Of a stretch of 64,000 nucleotides of DNA, positions 27,346 to 35,623 are shown piece by piece (the first letter of the stretch is position 1; every line of letters begins with the position of its first letter). Where the stretch lies: positions 1 to 64,000 of the forward strand of contig NZ_LLXX01000175.1 in assembly GCF_001440405.1 (NCBI RefSeq), written 5' to 3'. Source of the stretch: Bradyrhizobium valentinum. GTDB taxonomy: Bacteria; Pseudomonadota; Alphaproteobacteria; Rhizobiales; Xanthobacteraceae. A program made the position numbers and the translations under genes. The notes under the pieces are model-generated. The model saw only the letters and a program-made list of their open reading frames with translations, did no database searches and was not told the DNA's origin.

Positions 27346-30300
27346 ATGGCGTCCCCCAATAAACTTAGTCCGATACCGCATCCGCCGAAAAAGCCTGTCG
27401 TCGGCAACATGCTGTCGCTGGATCCGAACGCGCCGGTGCAGCATCTGGTACGGCTAACCAAGGAACTGGGTCCGATCTTCTGGCTCGACATGATGGGCGC
27501 GCCGCTTGTCATCGTCTCCGGCCATGACCTGATCGACGAGCTCTCCGACGAGAAACGCTTCGACAAGGCGGTGCGCGGTTCGCTGCGACGCGTCCGCGCC
27601 GTCGGCGGCGACGGATTGTTCACTGCCGATACCAATGAGCCGAACTGGAGCAAGGCGCACAACATCCTGTTGCAGCCGTTCGGCAATCGCGCGATGCAGT
27701 CCTATCATCCGAGCATGGTCGATATCGCCGAGCAGCTCGTGAAGAAATGGGAGCGGCTCAACGCCGATGAGGAAATCGACGTCGTGCACGACATGACGGC
27801 GCTGACGCTCGACACCATCGGGCTCTGCGGCTTCGACTACCGCTTCAATTCGTTCTACCGCCGCGACTACCACCCGTTCGTTGAATCGCTGGTGCGCTCG
27901 CTCGAGACCATCATGATGACCCGCGGCCTGCCGCTGGAATATCTCTGGATGCAGAAGCGCCGCAAGACGCTCGCGCAGGACGTCGCCTTCATGAACAAGA
28001 TGGTCGACGAGATCATCGCCGAGCGCCGCGGGAGCGCCGAGGTCGCCGAAGGCAAGAAGGACATGCTGGGCGCCATGATGACCGGCGTCGACCGCGCCAC
28101 CGGTGAACAGCTCGACGACGTAAACATCCGTTACCAGATCAACACCTTCCTGATTGCGGGCCACGAGACCACCAGCGGACTGCTGTCGTGCACGATCTAT
28201 GCATTGCTCAAGCACCCCGACGTGCTTAAGAAGGCCTACGAGGAAGTCGATCGGGTGCTCGGGCCCGATATCAACGCCAAGCCGACCTATCAGCAGGTCA
28301 CTCAGCTCACCTACATTACGCAAATACTTAAGGAGGCGCTGCGGCTGTGGCCCCCGGCGCCGGCCTACGGCATCGCGCCGCTCCAGGACGAAACTATCGG
28401 CGGCAAGTACAAGCTGAAGAAGAACACATTCGTCACGGTGCTGGTGATGGCGCTACACCGCGACCCAAGCGTCTGGGGTCCGAACCCGGATGCGTTCGAT
28501 CCCGAAAATTTCAGCCGCGAGGCCGAGGCCAAGCGTCCGATCAACGCCTGGAAGCCGTTTGGCAACGGCCAACGCGCCTGTATCGGCCGCGGCTTTGCAA
28601 TGCACGAGGCGGCGCTTGCGATCGGCATGATCCTGCAGCGCTTCAAGCTGATAGACACGCACCGCTATCAGATGCACCTGAAGGAAACGCTGACGATCAA
28701 GCCGGACGGCTTCAAGATCAAGGTGCGGCCGCGTGCCGACAAGGATCGTGGCGCCTTCGCAGGCCGCGCCGCGGTGGCCGCAGCCGCCTCGAATGCTGCG
28801 GCGGCGCCGCAGGCGCGGACCCGTCCCGGGCACAACACGCCGCTATTGGTGCTCTACGGCTCCAACCTCGGCACGGCGGAAGAATTGGCGACGCGGGTGG
28901 CGGATCTGGCCGAGGTCAACGGCTTTGCGGCGAAGCTCGGCGCGCTCGACGATTATGTCGGGAAGCTGCCGGAGCAGGGCGCGTTGCTGATCTTCTGCGC
29001 TTCCTACAACGGCGCAGCCCCTGACAACGCGACGCAGTTCGTCAAATGGCTGGACAGCGGCCTGCCGAAGGATGCGCTCGCCAAGGTCCGCTACGCCGTA
29101 TTCGGCTGTGGCAACAGCGATTGGGCCGCGACCTATCAATCCGTGCCGCGAATGATTGACGACCAGTTGGCGGCGCATGGCGCGCGCAGCCTCTACGCTC
29201 GCGGCGAGGGCGATGCGCGCAGCGATCTCGACGGCCAGTTCGAAAAATGGTTTGCGGCGGCCGCGCCAGCGGCGATGAAGGAATTGGGTGTCGATTCCAG
29301 CTTCGCGCGCAGCGCCGACGACGCGCCGCTCTATTCGATCGAACCGGTGGCGCCATCGGCCGTTCACGCTATCGTGGCGCAGGGCGGCGTTGCGCCGATG
29401 AAGGTGCTGGTCAATTCCGAGCTACAGAACAAGACGGTCGCCAATGGTTCCGATCGGTCGACCCGCCATGTCGAGGTGCAACTGCCGCCAGGTATTACTT
29501 ACCGCGTCGGCGACCATCTCAGCGTGGTGCCGCGCAACGATCCGGCGCTGGTCGATTCCGTTGCGCGCCGCTTCGGCTTTTTGCCGGCCGACCAGATCCG
29601 GCTACAGGTCGCAGAAGGGCGCCGCGCGCAATTGCCGGTCGGCGATGCCGTCTCGGTCGGCCGGTTGCTGACCGAGTTCGTCGAGTTGCAGCAGATCGCG
29701 ACCCGCAAGCAGATCCAGATTATGTCGGAGCACACGCGCTGCCCCGTCACCAAGCCGAAACTGCTGGCCTATATCGGCGACGACGACGCCTCTACGGAGC
29801 TTTACCGCGCCGACGTCCTGGCCAAGCGCAAATCGGTGTTCGATTTGCTGGAGGAGCATCCGGCCTGCGAACTGCCGTTCCACGCCTATTTGGAAATGCT
29901 GTCGCTGCTGGCGCCGCGCTATTATTCGATCTCGTCGTCGCCGTCGGGCGATGCGGCGCGTTGCAGCGTTACCGTCGGCGTCGTCGAAGCGCCGGCAAGT
30001 TCGGGACGCGGCGTCTACAAGGGCGTCTGCTCGAACTATCTCGCCGGCCGCCGCGTCGGCGACAACGTGCATGCGACGGTGCGCGAGACCAAGGCCGGCT
30101 TCCGCTTGCCCGACGATCCGGCCCAACCCGTGATCATGATCGGTCCCGGCACGGGCCTCGCGCCATTCCGCGGCTTCCTGCAGGAGCGCGCGCACCGCAA
30201 GGCACAGGGCGCCAAGCTCGGGCCGGCGATGCTGTTCTTCGGCTGCCGGCATCCCGACCAGGATTTTCTCTACGCCGATGAGTTGAAGGCTTTTGCCGCC

Positions 30301-30585
30301 GACGGCATCACCGAACTGCACACCGCGTTCTCGCGTGCCGACGGGCCGAAGATCTATGTGCAGCATCAGGTCACGGCGCAAAAGGATCGCGTCTGGAGCC
30401 TGATCGAACAGGGCGCGATCGTCTATGTCTGCGGCGACGGCAGCAAGATGGAGCCGGACGTCAAGGCCGCGCTGGTCACAATCTACCGCGAAAAATCCGG
30501 CGCCGACGCCGATGCCGGCCTGCGCTGGATCGACGATCTCGGCACGAAGAACCGGTACGTGCTGGATGTGTGGGCTGGTGGGTGA
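27346..30585 (+). CDS. Self-sufficient cytochrome P450-reductase fusion (CYP102 / P450BM3 type)
   Basis: A 1079-residue fusion of a fatty-acid-type P450 to a diflavin reductase. P450 domain, about 1-470: AGHETTSG I-helix, KEALRLWP (ExxR), and haem loop FGNGQRACIG with ligand Cys412. A linker leads to the FMN domain, starting about 496 (LLVLYGSNLGTAEELA). Next is the FAD domain (RYYSISSSP, GVCSNYLA), then the NADPH domain (GPGTGLAPFRGFLQER, FFGCRHPDQDFLYADEL, YVCGDGSKMEPDV). Compared from memory with Bacillus BM3, the substrate-anchoring Arg47 and Tyr51 correspond to Ala52 and Ile56 here, while the LFT Phe is kept. So chain-length or head-group preference may differ. Neighbours (epoxide hydrolase, WS/DGAT) suggest lipid oxidation. 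Confidence 0.96.
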   Translation: MASPNKLSPIPHPPKKPVVGNMLSLDPNAPVQHLVRLTKELGPIFWLDMMGAPLVIVSGHDLIDELSDEKRFDKAVRGSLRRVRAVGGDGLFTADTNEPNWSKAHNILLQPFGNRAMQSYHPSMVDIAEQLVKKWERLNADEEIDVVHDMTALTLDTIGLCGFDYRFNSFYRRDYHPFVESLVRSLETIMMTRGLPLEYLWMQKRRKTLAQDVAFMNKMVDEIIAERRGSAEVAEGKKDMLGAMMTGVDRATGEQLDDVNIRYQINTFLIAGHETTSGLLSCTIYALLKHPDVLKKAYEEVDRVLGPDINAKPTYQQVTQLTYITQILKEALRLWPPAPAYGIAPLQDETIGGKYKLKKNTFVTVLVMALHRDPSVWGPNPDAFDPENFSREAEAKRPINAWKPFGNGQRACIGRGFAMHEAALAIGMILQRFKLIDTHRYQMHLKETLTIKPDGFKIKVRPRADKDRGAFAGRAAVAAAASNAAAAPQARTRPGHNTPLLVLYGSNLGTAEELATRVADLAEVNGFAAKLGALDDYVGKLPEQGALLIFCASYNGAAPDNATQFVKWLDSGLPKDALAKVRYAVFGCGNSDWAATYQSVPRMIDDQLAAHGARSLYARGEGDARSDLDGQFEKWFAAAAPAAMKELGVDSSFARSADDAPLYSIEPVAPSAVHAIVAQGGVAPMKVLVNSELQNKTVANGSDRSTRHVEVQLPPGITYRVGDHLSVVPRNDPALVDSVARRFGFLPADQIRLQVAEGRRAQLPVGDAVSVGRLLTEFVELQQIATRKQIQIMSEHTRCPVTKPKLLAYIGDDDASTELYRADVLAKRKSVFDLLEEHPACELPFHAYLEMLSLLAPRYYSISSSPSGDAARCSVTVGVVEAPASSGRGVYKGVCSNYLAGRRVGDNVHATVRETKAGFRLPDDPAQPVIMIGPGTGLAPFRGFLQERAHRKAQGAKLGPAMLFFGCRHPDQDFLYADELKAFAADGITELHTAFSRADGPKIYVQHQVTAQKDRVWSLIEQGAIVYVCGDGSKMEPDVKAALVTIYREKSGADADAGLRWIDDLGTKNRYVLDVWAGG

Positions 30586-30588
30586 ACT

Positions 30589-30720
30589 GTCGTCCCTGCG
30601 AACGCAGGGACCCATAACCACAATCGTTTGTTGATGCACTGGTTGTAGCTCCAGCCATCGCCAATTTGGCTGCGGTGATTATGGGTCCCCGCTCGCGCTT
30701 CGCTTGGCCGGGACGACGGC
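30589..30720. repeat. Palindromic intergenic repeat (family C)
   Basis: The left end GTCGTCCCTGCGAACGCAGG and right end TATGGGTCCC…GGGACGACGG form a long imperfect inverted repeat with inner ACCCATAACC / GGTTATGGGT-type arms. Relatives are at 31444-31557, 54618-54750 and 60210-60328. Confidence 0.85.
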
Positions 30721-30748
30721 TACTAGCCGATCATGCTACAAGCGCCGC

Positions 30749-31423
30749 ATGATTCCCTGGGAAAAGATCGACACCACCCGCATTCCTGGCACCGATGGCG
30801 AACTCCGCCTCATGCGCCGCGGGAAAGAATTCTCCATCATGCTCGGCTCCAACGAGCTGATGAACAGCCGCCTCTCGGGCTCCGAGGCGGCGCTGGCGAC
30901 CCTTGCGGCAAAGAAAATCGAGAAGCTCGCAAGCCCGCATATGCTCATTGGCGGCCTCGGCATGGGCTTTACGTTGCGCGCGGCGCTCGCCGTTCTCGGC
31001 AGCAAGGCAAAGATCGTGGTGTCGGAATTGGTGCCGGCCGTTGTCGCCTGGGCGCGCGGCCCGATGGCGGAAATCTTTGGCGACAGCCTGAATGATCCGC
31101 GCGTGACCATTCGCGAAGCCGATGTCACCGAAATCATCCGGTCGCATCGTTCGAAATTCGACGCTATTCTGCTCGACGTCGACAATGGGCCGGAAGGGCT
31201 AACCCGCAAGGCCAACGACGCGCTCTATAGCGGGGCCGGACTGAGCGCGTCGCGCACCGCGCTGCGGCCGGGCGGCGTGCTGGCGGTCTGGTCTTCGGGG
31301 CCCAATCCGGCGTTCGCAAAACGCCTTCGGAGCGCGGGCTTCGACGTCAATGAAGTCAATCTCCGCGCAACCGGCAAAGGCCGCGGTGTTCGCCACATCA
31401 TCTGGATCGCAACGAAGAGCTGA
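30749..31423 (+). CDS. Spermidine-synthase-like SAM-fold protein
   Basis: A 224-residue Rossmann-fold protein. The nucleotide-binding loop is IGGLGMGFTLRAAL, followed by the acidic strand end SELVPAVVAWARG and the DAILLDVDNGPEG motif of spermidine synthase-like proteins. It is shorter than true SpeE (about 280 residues) and lacks its N-terminal beta-domain. A polyamine role is therefore doubtful; methyl- or aminopropyl-transfer to another substrate is possible. ATG 30749 follows a palindromic repeat, and no clear ribosome site is seen. It converges with the hydrolase gene at 31565. Confidence 0.8.
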   Translation: MIPWEKIDTTRIPGTDGELRLMRRGKEFSIMLGSNELMNSRLSGSEAALATLAAKKIEKLASPHMLIGGLGMGFTLRAALAVLGSKAKIVVSELVPAVVAWARGPMAEIFGDSLNDPRVTIREADVTEIIRSHRSKFDAILLDVDNGPEGLTRKANDALYSGAGLSASRTALRPGGVLAVWSSGPNPAFAKRLRSAGFDVNEVNLRATGKGRGVRHIIWIATKS

Positions 31424-31443
31424 GTTGGGCGGATCAACTCTCA

Positions 31444-31557
31444 CCGTCGTCCCAGGGACCCATACGCCGCGGCGCGGCTGATGAAAGGCGGTGGCTGACG
31501 CCTTGCTTAACCCACGGTCTCCTGTGGCTATGGGTTCCTGCTTTCGCAGGAACGACG
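31444..31557. repeat. Palindromic intergenic repeat (family C, diverged)
   Basis: A copy related to 30589-30720: CGTCGTCCCAGGGACCCATA on the left and CTATGGGTTCC…GGAACGACGAG on the right. It fills the gap between two converging genes. Confidence 0.75.
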
Positions 31558-31564
31558 AGAGATG

Positions 31565-32479
31565 TCACGCCGCCTTCGCCGCGGCGCCATGCGCGTGCTT
31601 GTCGATGGCGTCGATGATCTGCGGCCACATCGGGATCGGCAGCGCGTGGCCCATGCCTTCGATCATTAGGAGTTTTGCGCCGGGGATCGACGCCGCCGTG
31701 TCCTTGCCGCCTTCGGGGCGCACCAACGGATCGACGGTGCCGTGGATGACCAGCGTCGGGATATTCACTTGATGCAGCCGTTCCTTGCGGCTGCCCGACG
31801 CCAGCACGGCGCGCAACTGCCGGCCGACACCGGCCGGATTGAGGCCGCGCTCATAGGTGCGGGCGGCGCGCGCAGGGTCGAGCGCCTCGTCCTCAGGAAA
31901 CGAGCCGACGCGCAGCACTTTCCAGGTCTTGGCGAACCGCTCGAAATATTCTTCCCTGGTCTTCGGCGGCGGCGCCATCAGCACGGCGGCGGCCTCGCGG
32001 GTCGGCGGCGGTATCTTGGGGTTACCCGTCGTCGACATGATCGAGGTCAGCGAACGCACCCGCTGCGGAAACGAGAGCGCGATTTCCTGCGCAATCATGC
32101 CTCCCATCGACGCGCCGACCAGATGCGCCGACTTGATTCCGAGCACGTCCATCAGGCTGACGGTGTCCTTGGCCATGTCGATCAGTTTGTAGGTCGATGC
32201 GACCGGGATCTTCAGGAACCGCAGCTTGAGCAATTCGAACGGGGTCAGCCTCCCGCCGCCGGAAAGGTGGGAGGATTTGCCGATGTCGCGGTTGTCGAAG
32301 CGGATGACGCGAAAGCCGCGCGCGGCGAGCTGACGGCAGAAATCGTCATCCCAATGGATCATCTGGGCGCCGAGGCCCATGATCAAGAGCAGCGGTTCCG
32401 CGGCCGGATCGCCGAAAATTTCGTAGCAAATGTCGATGCCGTTGGCGCGAGCAATCTGTGGCGGCTGATGGGCGAGCAT
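31565..32479 (-). CDS. Alpha/beta hydrolase
   Basis: A 304-residue soluble hydrolase with nucleophile elbow GASMGG (Ser about 110), acid in VIHGTVDPLV and base His in IEGMGHALP. The FDNRDIGKSS segment is typical of the aclacinomycin-methylesterase-like group of bacterial alpha/beta hydrolases. The substrate is unknown. AAGGGAAGA lies about 10 bases before the ATG. It is divergent from the PHA synthase operon across 165 bp (32480-32644), in which no clear operator was found. Confidence 0.88.
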   Translation of the reverse strand: MLAHQPPQIARANGIDICYEIFGDPAAEPLLLIMGLGAQMIHWDDDFCRQLAARGFRVIRFDNRDIGKSSHLSGGGRLTPFELLKLRFLKIPVASTYKLIDMAKDTVSLMDVLGIKSAHLVGASMGGMIAQEIALSFPQRVRSLTSIMSTTGNPKIPPPTREAAAVLMAPPPKTREEYFERFAKTWKVLRVGSFPEDEALDPARAARTYERGLNPAGVGRQLRAVLASGSRKERLHQVNIPTLVIHGTVDPLVRPEGGKDTAASIPGAKLLMIEGMGHALPIPMWPQIIDAIDKHAHGAAAKAA

Positions 32480-32644
32480 CGCGTTTGTCTTCCCTTGGGT
32501 GGCCTGAGCTTTGAGTAACTATGGCATGGTTTCCCGCACCGCAGAAGGCTTTGCAGCGGTTGACCGGCCTGCCGCAACGGTGTGGTATGGGTCAACAGAA
32601 GCGAAGCGTGGCAAGCGCTCGTAACCTTTCGGGAGAGGGCGCCT

Positions 32645-33025
32645 ATGGCCGACAAAGGCAATGATCCTGCCGCGATCTGGCAGACCATGATCGGTGAGAT
32701 GGAAAAGGGGTTCAACTCCTTTGCCAATCAGGCGATGGCGTCGCCTGAATTTTCCAAGGCGATGAACCAGGTCGGCGGCGCGACGGCGGGCGCGCAAAAG
32801 CAGCTTGGCGAGCTGATGGAGAAATATCTGCTCGCGATGAATCTGCCGAGCCGCGCCCAGATGGTCGGCATGGCCGAGCGGCTGCAGTCGATCGAGGGCC
32901 AGCTCAACGAGATCAAGGCGCTGCTGCATCAGGTGCATCATAACTCGCTGTCGCCGGAGAGCGGCCTTGGCACGCCGCGGCCGCCGCGCACCAAGCGTCC
33001 GCCATCGGAGGGAGAGCAGAAATGA
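32645..33025 (+). CDS. Short PhaE-like PHA synthase subunit
   Basis: A 126-residue protein with helical, coiled-coil-like sequence (NQAMASPEFSKAMNQVGGAT; LQSIEGQLNEIKALLHQVHH) and a basic, Pro-rich tail (RPPRTKRPPSEGEQK). It overlaps the PhaC start by 4 bases. Class III synthases are PhaC-PhaE pairs, but PhaE is usually about 350-400 residues. This one keeps only a part resembling the PhaE C-terminal region, so it is an unusually small partner or a distinct accessory protein. GGGAGAGGG precedes ATG 32645; an open frame upstream is not needed. Confidence 0.75.
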   Translation: MADKGNDPAAIWQTMIGEMEKGFNSFANQAMASPEFSKAMNQVGGATAGAQKQLGELMEKYLLAMNLPSRAQMVGMAERLQSIEGQLNEIKALLHQVHHNSLSPESGLGTPRPPRTKRPPSEGEQK

Positions 33026-34104
33026 ACGCTCCGGCGGGCCTCGATCTGGCTGACATCCCGGAACGGATTCAATCCGAGGTGCAGCGCGCCATCCAGCGCA
33101 GCATCAAGGGCGTCGAATATATTGCCTCCTCGGGTCCCTCGCTCGGCTCGACGCCGAAGGACGTTTTGGCTGTCCGCGGCACCATGAACCTCTACCACTA
33201 TCGTCCTGTTGCGGATGAAATCTACCGCGTGCCGATCCTGATCGTGATGGCCACCACCAACCGCGGCTACATCCTCGACATGGTGCCCGGCCAGAGTTTT
33301 ATCGAGTTTCTGTTGAAGCGCGGCTACGACGTCTACATGCTGGACTGGACCGCGCCGAAGCCGGAAGAAAAAAGCCTGCGGATGGAGGACTATGTCCTCG
33401 ACTTCATCCCGGATTGCGTCCGCCGCGTGCAGCAGGATTCCGGCGAGCACGACGTCACCGTGATCGGCTATTGCTTCGGCGGCGTGCTGTCGCTGCTCTA
33501 CGGCTCGATCTTCAACGACGGGCCGATGAAGAACCTGATCTGCTTCACCACGCCGATCGATTTCCGCGAGATGAAGCTTTTCCAGAATTTCTCCGACCGT
33601 CGCTATTTCGACGTCGACCGTCTGGTCGATAGCGTCGGCAACGTGCCGCCGGAAATGATCTTGTCCTCGTTCGAAATGCTGCGGCCGGCGTCACGCGCCG
33701 TCAGCCAGGTGCAATTGTGGGAGAACATCTGGAACGACGAGTTCGTAAAATCGTACCGGATGTTCGACCGCTGGGCGACCGACACGCTGCCGCTGGCCGG
33801 CGAGTATTTCCGCGACATCACCAAGAACCTGATGTGGGACAACAAGCTCTATAACGACACCATGTCGGTCGGCGGGCGCGCGGCGGATATTTCCAAGATC
33901 AAGGTGCCGATCCTGCATGCGGTCGCCGAGCACGACCACATTGTGCCCTATGACGCCGCAAAACACCTGATCACCAAGGTCGGCTCGACGGACAAGGAAG
34001 AGGTGATGCTGAAGGGCGGTCACGTCAGCCTGGTCGCCGGCGCCAACGCCATCAAGCGGCTGTGGCCGAAACTGGACTCCTGGTTAGGTAAGAGATCAAC
34101 ATGA
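33022..34104 (+). CDS. phaC: Class III-like poly(3-hydroxyalkanoate) synthase, PhaC subunit
   Basis: A 360-residue polymerase, the size of class III PhaC rather than the roughly 600 of class I. The lipase-like box has Cys in place of Ser: GYCFGG, Cys151. The other triad residues are Asp305 in AEHDHIVP and His334 in KGGHVSL, close to the known class III positions. MLDWTAPKPEEKSLRMEDYV is a conserved PhaC segment. It joins hydroxyacyl-CoA units into PHA on granules. It is translationally coupled to the small subunit before it (4-base overlap) and to the acetyltransferase after it (4-base overlap); phasin lies 836 bp downstream. Confidence 0.94.
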   Translation: MNAPAGLDLADIPERIQSEVQRAIQRSIKGVEYIASSGPSLGSTPKDVLAVRGTMNLYHYRPVADEIYRVPILIVMATTNRGYILDMVPGQSFIEFLLKRGYDVYMLDWTAPKPEEKSLRMEDYVLDFIPDCVRRVQQDSGEHDVTVIGYCFGGVLSLLYGSIFNDGPMKNLICFTTPIDFREMKLFQNFSDRRYFDVDRLVDSVGNVPPEMILSSFEMLRPASRAVSQVQLWENIWNDEFVKSYRMFDRWATDTLPLAGEYFRDITKNLMWDNKLYNDTMSVGGRAADISKIKVPILHAVAEHDHIVPYDAAKHLITKVGSTDKEEVMLKGGHVSLVAGANAIKRLWPKLDSWLGKRST

Positions 34105-34694
34105 GCGAAACACGTTCCTATCCGCGCCACGTCAAGACCGACGCCGGCGACATCGAATTCCGTCTGATGTCGCGCGCCGACGAGCCGGCGGTGCTGGCGT
34201 TTGCGCAAAAACTTCCGACGCATGATTTGCTGTTCCTGCCGCGCAACATCAGCCAGCCGAAAGTGCTGTCGGCCTGGATCAACGAGATCGAGCGCGGCGC
34301 CATCGTCAGCCTGCTCGCGGTGAAAAGCGGGACGGTGGTCGGCTGCGGCACGCTGGTGCGCGATCCCCATTCCTGGTCGCCCCATGTCGGCGAGATTCGG
34401 ATGGTGGTGTCGCTTGATGTCCGCGGGCAGGGGGTCGGCCGGACGCTGTCGCAGGAGACCTTTGCCTTGGCCTTGGGTGCCGGCCTGGAAAAGCTGTCGG
34501 TACAGATGACCGTCGACCAGCAAGCCGCGATCGCCCTGTTCGAAAGCCTGGGCTTCAAGGCCGAGGCCCTGCTGCGGGACCATGTGCGGGACGTCGACGG
34601 CAAGAAGCACGACATCGTCGTGCTCGGACACAATGTGGCGCAGGTGCGGGCGCAGATGGAGGCCTATGGGCTTCCGGGAGCGGTTCAGCACTAG
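34101..34694 (+). CDS. GNAT-family N-acetyltransferase coupled to phaC
   Basis: A 197-residue protein of the GNAT fold. Motif A is EIRMVVSLDVRGQGVGRTLS (R-x-x-G-x-G form, binding acetyl-CoA) near 96-115, followed by SVQMTVDQQAAIALFESLGF, a typical motif B. Start ATG overlaps the phaC stop by 4 bases, so it is made with the synthase. The substrate is unknown. Acetylation of a PHA-related protein is an attractive idea with no direct evidence. Confidence 0.88.
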   Translation: MSETRSYPRHVKTDAGDIEFRLMSRADEPAVLAFAQKLPTHDLLFLPRNISQPKVLSAWINEIERGAIVSLLAVKSGTVVGCGTLVRDPHSWSPHVGEIRMVVSLDVRGQGVGRTLSQETFALALGAGLEKLSVQMTVDQQAAIALFESLGFKAEALLRDHVRDVDGKKHDIVVLGHNVAQVRAQMEAYGLPGAVQH

Positions 34695-34809
34695 CGAGAC
34701 ACAAAATCGCGAAAACAACCCCATGCAAAGTAGATGAGGCCGGCGCCGCATTAGCCTAAAGTGGAACTTTTGCCGGTTCTCTGGGCGAACCGTTCATCCA
34801 TCAGGCTCT

Positions 34810-34857
34810 TCACGAATTCGTGATATCGCGCTGCAACATTAATGTTGCGTCGCACCA
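34810..34857. promoter_or_regulatory. Palindromic operators upstream of phasin, including a PhaR-like site
   Basis: TCACGAATTCGTGA (34810-34823) and GCAACATTAATGTTGC (34833-34848) are perfect palindromes with centres 24 bp apart. TGCGTCGCACCA (34846-34857) overlaps the second and fits TGCRNYGCASMA, the consensus I recall for PhaR of Bradyrhizobium diazoefficiens. PhaR represses phasin genes until granules form. The remainder of the 246-bp gap (34695-34940) shows no gene. Confidence 0.65.
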
Positions 34858-34940
34858 TTAACTATGGCACAACACTCACGCCCCGGGCCAATCCGGACGG
34901 GGTGAGCCCATAGCTCAAACCTGAGGATGGAGAGACTGCA

Positions 34941-35417
34941 ATGACCACTGAAACCAATTCCGTGCTGGACACCGTCAAGGAAGCCTTCGCGCCCGTCACC
35001 GAGGCGTTCACCAAGCTCCAGAACCTGGAAGTTCCGGAAGCTGCCCGTGAGTTCGTGAAGAAGCAGGCCGAGACCGCCAAGGTTCGCGCCGCCGACATGC
35101 ATGCCGGCTCCGAGAAGGTCACTGCCGCCATCGAGACCGCCGTTGCCGGTTCGGTTTCCGAGGCTGCCAAGATCAGCCGCAACATCCAGCAGGCGTTTTA
35201 TCAGGACGCGGAAGCGTTCTTCGCCGGCATCGACAAGCTTGCTTCGGCCAAGTCGCTGAGCGAAGCCGCCCAGATCCAGTCGGACATGGTCCGTGCGCGC
35301 GGCGAAGTGTTCGTCTCGCGGGCGAAGGCCACCACCGAGTATCTCGGCAAGCTCGTCACCGAGGGTGCCAAGAACGCGCAGGACAACTTCGCCAAGGTCT
35401 ACTCCAAGACCGCCTGA
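34941..35417 (+). CDS. Phasin (PHA granule-associated protein)
   Basis: A 158-residue, mostly helical, Ala/Lys/Glu-rich protein without Cys. It follows the phasin pattern: VKEAFAPVTEAFTKLQNLEV, then EAAREFVKKQAETAKVRAAD, and AKATTEYLGKLVTEGAKNAQ near the end. Phasins coat PHA granules and control their size. ATG 34941 follows GGATGGAGAG by about 8 bases. It is monocistronic, with the palindromic operators upstream and a strong terminator downstream, as expected for an abundant, PhaR-regulated protein. Confidence 0.93.
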   Translation: MTTETNSVLDTVKEAFAPVTEAFTKLQNLEVPEAAREFVKKQAETAKVRAADMHAGSEKVTAAIETAVAGSVSEAAKISRNIQQAFYQDAEAFFAGIDKLASAKSLSEAAQIQSDMVRARGEVFVSRAKATTEYLGKLVTEGAKNAQDNFAKVYSKTA

Positions 35418-35446
35418 TCGCGATCCGCCTGCCAACTGCCGTTTCG

Positions 35447-35474
35447 AAGGCCCGCCTAGGCGGGCCTTCTTTTT
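35447..35474 (+). terminator. Rho-independent terminator after phasin
   Basis: A 10-bp perfect stem AAGGCCCGCC / GGCGGGCCTT with a 2-base centre (TA) is followed by CTTTTT. It lies 29 bp after the phasin stop. Confidence 0.9.
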
Positions 35475-35502
35475 GTCTGCCGTCGCCATAAGTCAGTCTG
35501 GA

Positions 35503-35602
35503 CCCTCATGGTGAGGAGGCGCTCTTGCGCCGTCTCGAACCATGAGGCCACGATGGGCCTCATCCTTCGAGACGCCGCTTCGCGGCTCCTCAGGATGAGG
35601 GT
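35503..35602. repeat. Palindromic intergenic repeat (B unit then A unit, reversed order)
   Basis: CCCTCATGGTGAGGAGG…GTCTCGAACCATGAGG is followed by CTCATCCTTCGAGACG…CTCCTCAGGATGAGG. This is the reverse-complement arrangement of the copy at 7813. It lies between the phasin terminator and the DUF445 gene. Confidence 0.9.
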
Positions 35603-35623
35603 CGCCGCCATTCGAAAGCCGTC

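Noticed and set aside
29602..30639. Minus-strand 345-codon frame opposite the reductase part of the CYP102 fusion
   Set aside because: Shadow of a long coding region; the diflavin reductase motifs are all on the plus strand.
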